From NCBI GenBank assembly GCA_034432935.1, contig DAOUBD010000074.1, positions 1 through 24,170 of the forward strand: 24,170 nucleotides of DNA, given 5' to 3'. The DNA comes from DAOUAG01 sp034432935. Lineage in GTDB: Bacteria > Chloroflexota > Dehalococcoidia > SM23-28-2 > RBG-16-64-32. Below the pieces are notes generated by a model. It was not told the DNA's origin, ran no database searches, and worked only from the letters and a program-made list of their open reading frames with translations. Position 1 is the first letter of the stretch. Every line of letters begins with the position of its first letter. A program made the translations under genes and the position numbers. Shown piece by piece: positions 20,829 to 24,170 of the stretch.

Positions 20829-22190
20829 ATGACCCCTCGCAAAGGCCGCGCCAGCCCCCTCAACATGTTCGCCGAGGCCGCTAAGGAACGGGCAGAACGA
20901 AACGCGCCTCTCGCCGCCCGGATGCGCCCCCGCAGCCTCGAGGAGTTCGTCGGCCAGGAGCATATCGTCGGGCCAGGCCGGGCCTTGCGCCGCGCCATCG
21001 AAGAGGACCACGTGCCGTCCATGATCTTTTGGGGCCCTCCAGGGTCAGGGAAAACCACTCTGGCCCGCATCATCGCCAGCATGACACGCTCCCACTTCGA
21101 GCCCGTGTCCGCCGTCGCCTCGGGAGTTGCTGACCTGAGACGAGTGGCAGCCGAGGCGAAGGAGCGGCTGGGGCTCCACGGCCAGCGCACGATCCTTTTC
21201 ATCGATGAGATCCACCGGTTCAACAAGGCCCAGCAGGACATCATACTCCCCTACGTCGAGGACGGGACCATCACCCTTGTCGGGGCCACGACCGAGAACC
21301 CCTCCTTCGAGGTCATCTCCCCCCTCCTCTCCCGGTCACGGGTCTTCAAACTGGAGCCCCTGACGCCCGAGCAGGTCGGCACCATACTGCGGTCCGCCCT
21401 AACCGATCGCGAACGCGGCCTGGGCGATGCCAACGCCGAGGTCCCCGACGACGTTCTGGCCGCCCTAGCCAACGCCGTGGGAGGGGACGCCCGCATCGCC
21501 CTGAACGCCCTCGAACTGGCCGTGCAGACCACGCCGCCTGACGATGATGGGGTGCGGCGCGTCTCGCTGCAACGGATCGAGGAGGCTCTTCAACACCGGG
21601 CCGCCATGTACGACAAGGCCGGCGACTGGCACTACGACATCGCCTCGGCCTTCATCAAGTCCCTGCGCGGGTCAGACCCGGATGCGGCGCTGTACTGGCT
21701 AGCGCGGATGCTGGAGGGAGGCGAGGACCCGCTGTTCATCGCCAGGAGGCTGGTGATCCTTGCGGCAGAAGATGTGGGCCTGGCTGACCCGCAGGCCTTG
21801 CAGGTGGCGGTGGCTGCCCAACAGGCGGTGCATTTCGTGGGCATGCCGGAGGGCTTCTACCCCCTCGCCGAGGCCACCATCTACCTGGCAACAGCGCCGA
21901 AGTCCAACTCCGTCGGCAGCGCCTACCTACGGGCCCTGAAGGACGCCCAGGAAACCATCAATGAGCCTGTCCCCCTGCGCCTCCGGAACCCCGTCACCGG
22001 TTTGATGCGGGAGATGGGATACGGCCGCGGATACCAGTACGACCATTCCTTCGCGCAGCACCATTCGGGCCAGGAGCACCTACCGGAACGCCTAGCCGGC
22101 AGGCGATACTACACACCCGGGGAGCTGGGCTACGAGAAGCGCATCAAGGACTGGTTGGAACGGTTGAAAGGGCACGAAGCCAAAGGCTGA
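20829..22190 (+). CDS. rarA: Replication-associated recombination protein A (RarA/MgsA/WRNIP1 AAA+ ATPase)
   Basis: AAA+ ATPase acting at stalled forks and gapped DNA, related to clamp-loader subunits. The 453-residue protein starts MTPRKGRASPLNMFAEAAKE. It has ARMRPRSLEEFVGQEHIVGPG, Walker A GPPGSGKTT (69-77, K75), Walker B LFIDEIHRFNKAQQD (D126, E127), the sensor block GATTENPSFEV, and LLSRSRVF. C-terminal tetramerisation blocks follow: YDKAGDWHYDIASAFIKSLRGSDPDAALYWL, and YDHSFAQHHSGQEHLP near the end. ATG 20829 is preferred. The open frame continues 231 codons upstream, but that part is antisense to the phosphotransferase gene. It ends 6 bases from the convergent helicase gene. Confidence 0.96.
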   Translation: MTPRKGRASPLNMFAEAAKERAERNAPLAARMRPRSLEEFVGQEHIVGPGRALRRAIEEDHVPSMIFWGPPGSGKTTLARIIASMTRSHFEPVSAVASGVADLRRVAAEAKERLGLHGQRTILFIDEIHRFNKAQQDIILPYVEDGTITLVGATTENPSFEVISPLLSRSRVFKLEPLTPEQVGTILRSALTDRERGLGDANAEVPDDVLAALANAVGGDARIALNALELAVQTTPPDDDGVRRVSLQRIEEALQHRAAMYDKAGDWHYDIASAFIKSLRGSDPDAALYWLARMLEGGEDPLFIARRLVILAAEDVGLADPQALQVAVAAQQAVHFVGMPEGFYPLAEATIYLATAPKSNSVGSAYLRALKDAQETINEPVPLRLRNPVTGLMREMGYGRGYQYDHSFAQHHSGQEHLPERLAGRRYYTPGELGYEKRIKDWLERLKGHEAKG

Positions 22191-22216
22191 TGGCCATCAG
22201 CTAGCGCGGGCTAGCT
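22186..22216. repeat. Nested palindromes across the rarA / helicase gene ends
   Basis: GCTGATGGCCATCAGC (22186-22201) is a perfect 16-bp palindrome. It holds the rarA TGA at one side and the opposite-strand TGA at the other. Overlapping it, AGCTAGC and GCTAGCT (22199-22205 and 22210-22216) form a 7-bp stem with a GCGG loop. Either could form an RNA hairpin for both converging transcripts. No T-tract follows on either strand, so a terminator role is only a suggestion. Confidence 0.5.
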
Positions 22217-24170
22217 CCTCCTCGGCACGGGCCAGGAGCTCATCAGGGTCCCCGGGGGAGACCTCCGCGCCGGCACTCACGAAGACGTAGGTCACCCGCC
22301 GCGGGAGTTGTCCGCACGCCTCCTGAACCCCTCGGACATAGAGGGCAGCCTGGACCTTGTACGACTCCAGGCGCTGTGGAAGCTCTTCCGGCGAAACGGC
22401 ATCCGTCTTCCAGTCGACGATCTCCAGGCCATCTGCCGCTTCGATGAGCATGTCCACGAACCCCTCCACGGTCACCCCATTGCGTTCGAAGGCGAAGGGC
22501 ACCTCACGGAGGGCCCGTAGGGCGTTCCGGGCCCGCTCGGCCGCCTGAGAGCCCAGCGCCCGATGTACGAGCTGTGCCACCTCGCGATGCCGGTGGGGTA
22601 TCGCCTCCGCCACCGCCTGGGCCTTGGCGGCGGCCTCGATCTGTGCTGGCGTAGCGTCAAGGGGCAGACTCTGGATGGCGGCGTGCACGGCCCGGCCCAA
22701 CTGGGTGCCGGCGCGGCCACGGGCCCACGGCTCAGTCTCGTCGGGGTTCTGTTCCTTCCATTCCTCAGACCTCACCTGCTTCAAAGCCGTGGCGCTGGTG
22801 TAGCGGCGGCGGCGCGAGGCCTCTATCAACGTCTGACGCTGGGCACCGAAATCGCCTGGGGCAGGCGCCCCTGCAAGATCGACGGTTACGCCAGCGAACG
22901 CTGGCCTCCGGGCGGCAGGCGCTGGCTTTCTGGGCACGTGTTCCGGCGCCTCATCGGTGGCGCCGGCCTCTAACAAGTGCTTCGCCTGAGACCCATTCCC
23001 CCTCACGGAATGGTACAGAGAGACCAGCAAGTGGTCCCGCGCCCGGGTGGCTGCAACGTACAGGAGGCGGATATCCTCCGCCGTCAAATGACGCTTCTCG
23101 GCTGCCTTCAGTTCATCGTACGGCCCAAAGGTGAACCGGTTGTTTCGGTCATCCCTCCCCATGCTGACGCCGACTCTGCCCGAGTCCCGGTCCATCAGGA
23201 CGATGGGAGAAGACGGGCTCGGGCCAGATCCAAGCCCGGCGAGGATGACGACGGGGAACTCGAGGCCTTTGGCGCCGTGGATGGTCAGGATGCGTACAGC
23301 ATCTTCGTCGTCGTCCAGGCTGGCGCTTTCCAGATCCCTGGCTTCTGCCTGTGAGCGGCGTTCCATCCAGTCGACGAACGCCCGGACGGACTGCGGCTCA
23401 TCAGCCTCGAAGGCCCTGGCCTGCTCGACGACGAAGCGCAGACGGCGGAAGGCGTTACGGTCCCCCCGAACCGCGATGCCGGCATCGGCGAACTGGCGTT
23501 CAGCCGCGAAACGCTCCACCAGCGCCGCCAGGGATAGACCGTGGCGCTGGCCATGGTAGCGCGCCAGCGTCCGCAGGGCCTCCAGCACCCGCGGCTCCCC
23601 CCTGTCCAACGGGCGGGTGTAGTTGAAGCTTCCACCTGCCAGCTTGTGGAGGACAAGTTCCCGGTCGGAGCAGGCGAAGGCTATGCTGCGCAGCGCCCCT
23701 ACGATGGCCACCTCATCGGCTGGGTCATCTATGGCGGCCAGGCAGTTCATCAGGTCCCGGACCTCTTGGGTCCGGTAGACGAGACTTCCGCCCTCAATGC
23801 GATAGGGCACCCCGGCGGCCTCCAGCGCCCGCTCCAGCGCGTGGAGGATGCCCCGGGTGGGTATGAGTATGGCGACGTCCCGGAAGCTGGCCGGACGGAC
23901 GGCGCCACCCTTATCTTCGACCTCCCAGCCTTCTTCCAGAATATCCAGGCAGCGAGCAGCCACTTCCTCTGACTCCCGCTGGCGCACCTCTGGAGCGTGG
24001 GCGTCCAGGGCGCCGCCGAACCATGCCACGCCAGGGCCGGCAAGGCGGGCGGCCCGCTCCGCCTGGATCCCGCTGTACGGGGGCTGGACAGATGGCTCAT
24101 CGTCAGCCATGAGGCGCTGGAAGACCGCGTTCACCCATGACAGGACCTCCGGCCGGGAACGCCTGTTTAG
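22197..24170 (-). CDS. addA: AddA/RecB-like UvrD-family helicase-nuclease, 5' part beyond the window
   Basis: C-terminal 657 residues of a superfamily 1A helicase-nuclease for double-strand break processing. The frame is open to the window edge, and the first visible residues (LNRRSRPEVLSWVNAVFQRL) match motif IV, so Walker A and motifs Ia-III lie outside. Seen in order: DVAILIPTRG; motif V ILTIHGAKGLEFPVVIL (coded near 23255-23295); motif VI LLYVAATRARDHLLVSLY (near 23035-23075). A C-terminal PD-(D/E)XK nuclease has GFVDMLIE and LEIVDWKTD (near 22408-22430), followed by YKVQAALYVRGV. This layout fits AddA; a RecB-type stand-alone exonuclease is the alternative. AddB would be expected upstream, outside the window. 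It is convergent with rarA. Confidence 0.9.
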   Translation of the reverse strand, partial: LNRRSRPEVLSWVNAVFQRLMADDEPSVQPPYSGIQAERAARLAGPGVAWFGGALDAHAPEVRQRESEEVAARCLDILEEGWEVEDKGGAVRPASFRDVAILIPTRGILHALERALEAAGVPYRIEGGSLVYRTQEVRDLMNCLAAIDDPADEVAIVGALRSIAFACSDRELVLHKLAGGSFNYTRPLDRGEPRVLEALRTLARYHGQRHGLSLAALVERFAAERQFADAGIAVRGDRNAFRRLRFVVEQARAFEADEPQSVRAFVDWMERRSQAEARDLESASLDDDEDAVRILTIHGAKGLEFPVVILAGLGSGPSPSSPIVLMDRDSGRVGVSMGRDDRNNRFTFGPYDELKAAEKRHLTAEDIRLLYVAATRARDHLLVSLYHSVRGNGSQAKHLLEAGATDEAPEHVPRKPAPAARRPAFAGVTVDLAGAPAPGDFGAQRQTLIEASRRRRYTSATALKQVRSEEWKEQNPDETEPWARGRAGTQLGRAVHAAIQSLPLDATPAQIEAAAKAQAVAEAIPHRHREVAQLVHRALGSQAAERARNALRALREVPFAFERNGVTVEGFVDMLIEAADGLEIVDWKTDAVSPEELPQRLESYKVQAALYVRGVQEACGQLPRRVTYVFVSAGAEVSPGDPDELLARAEEELARAS

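Noticed and set aside
1..24170. CRISPR array, insertion sequence, phage or plasmid module
   Set aside because: No direct-repeat series, transposase, integrase or terminal inverted repeats were seen; all genes are ordinary chromosomal types with uniform base composition.

Overview
The window is a densely packed, strongly GC-rich bacterial chromosome segment. It has short or overlapping gene junctions, no mobile elements, no rRNA or tRNA, and no CRISPR array. It carries twenty complete protein genes, one gene cut by the right edge, and one possible 19-codon reading frame. A late-acting coenzyme F420 gene set, a true SelA, MutS2, ComEA/ComEC, an AddA-like helicase-nuclease and an orphan LigB-domain protein occur together. 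Extended -10 boxes lie only 7-9 bases before several start codons. Together this suggests a Chloroflexota-like lineage (Dehalococcoidia or Thermomicrobia relatives). That placement is an inference from gene content; Actinobacteria-like or uncultured relatives are not excluded.

Layout. 39-3772 (+): DNA uptake genes comEA and comEC, then RNase PH (rph), whose start overlaps the comEC stop. 3793-4116 (-): a HIT-family protein. 4184-5458 (+): a DUF1015 protein divergent from it. 5528-6046 (+): a hemerythrin-domain protein whose end overlaps serA. 6032-9510 (-): an apparent serine operon transcribed as histidine-phosphatase, class V aminotransferase, serA. 9580-10953 (+): selA, divergent from the serine operon across a very short shared promoter region. 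10977-11270 (-): a small two-helix membrane protein. 11411-12286 (+): a LigB-type protein. 12333-14753 (+): mutS2. 14823-16160 (+): the Na+/H+ antiporter nhaA. 16213-18409 (+): cofD, cofC and a stand-alone FbiB-C-like nitroreductase, with cofC and the nitroreductase coupled through ATGA overlaps. An alpha/beta hydrolase and a second nitroreductase follow to 19909. 19929-20750 (-): a phosphotransferase-fold protein. 20829-22190 (+): rarA. 22197-24170 (-): an AddA/UvrD-like helicase-nuclease missing its N-terminal part at the window edge.

How the genes fit together. The three minus-strand genes could make the whole phosphorylated serine pathway, with the histidine phosphatase in the place of SerB. 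Serine and the divergent SelA meet at Ser-tRNA(Sec). DUF1015 lies nearby and carries a GHHR motif reminiscent of ParB/Srx-fold enzymes. The F420 block covers guanylylation, transfer and the probable dehydro-F420-0 reduction; the glutamyl ligase CofE is not in the window. A recurrent TGC-TAnnnT promoter word close to start codons suggests short-leader or leaderless transcription is common here. Other points of interest are dyads in the rarA promoter and a 16-bp palindrome spanning the stop codons of rarA and the helicase gene. No gene-free stretch exceeds about 150 bases.
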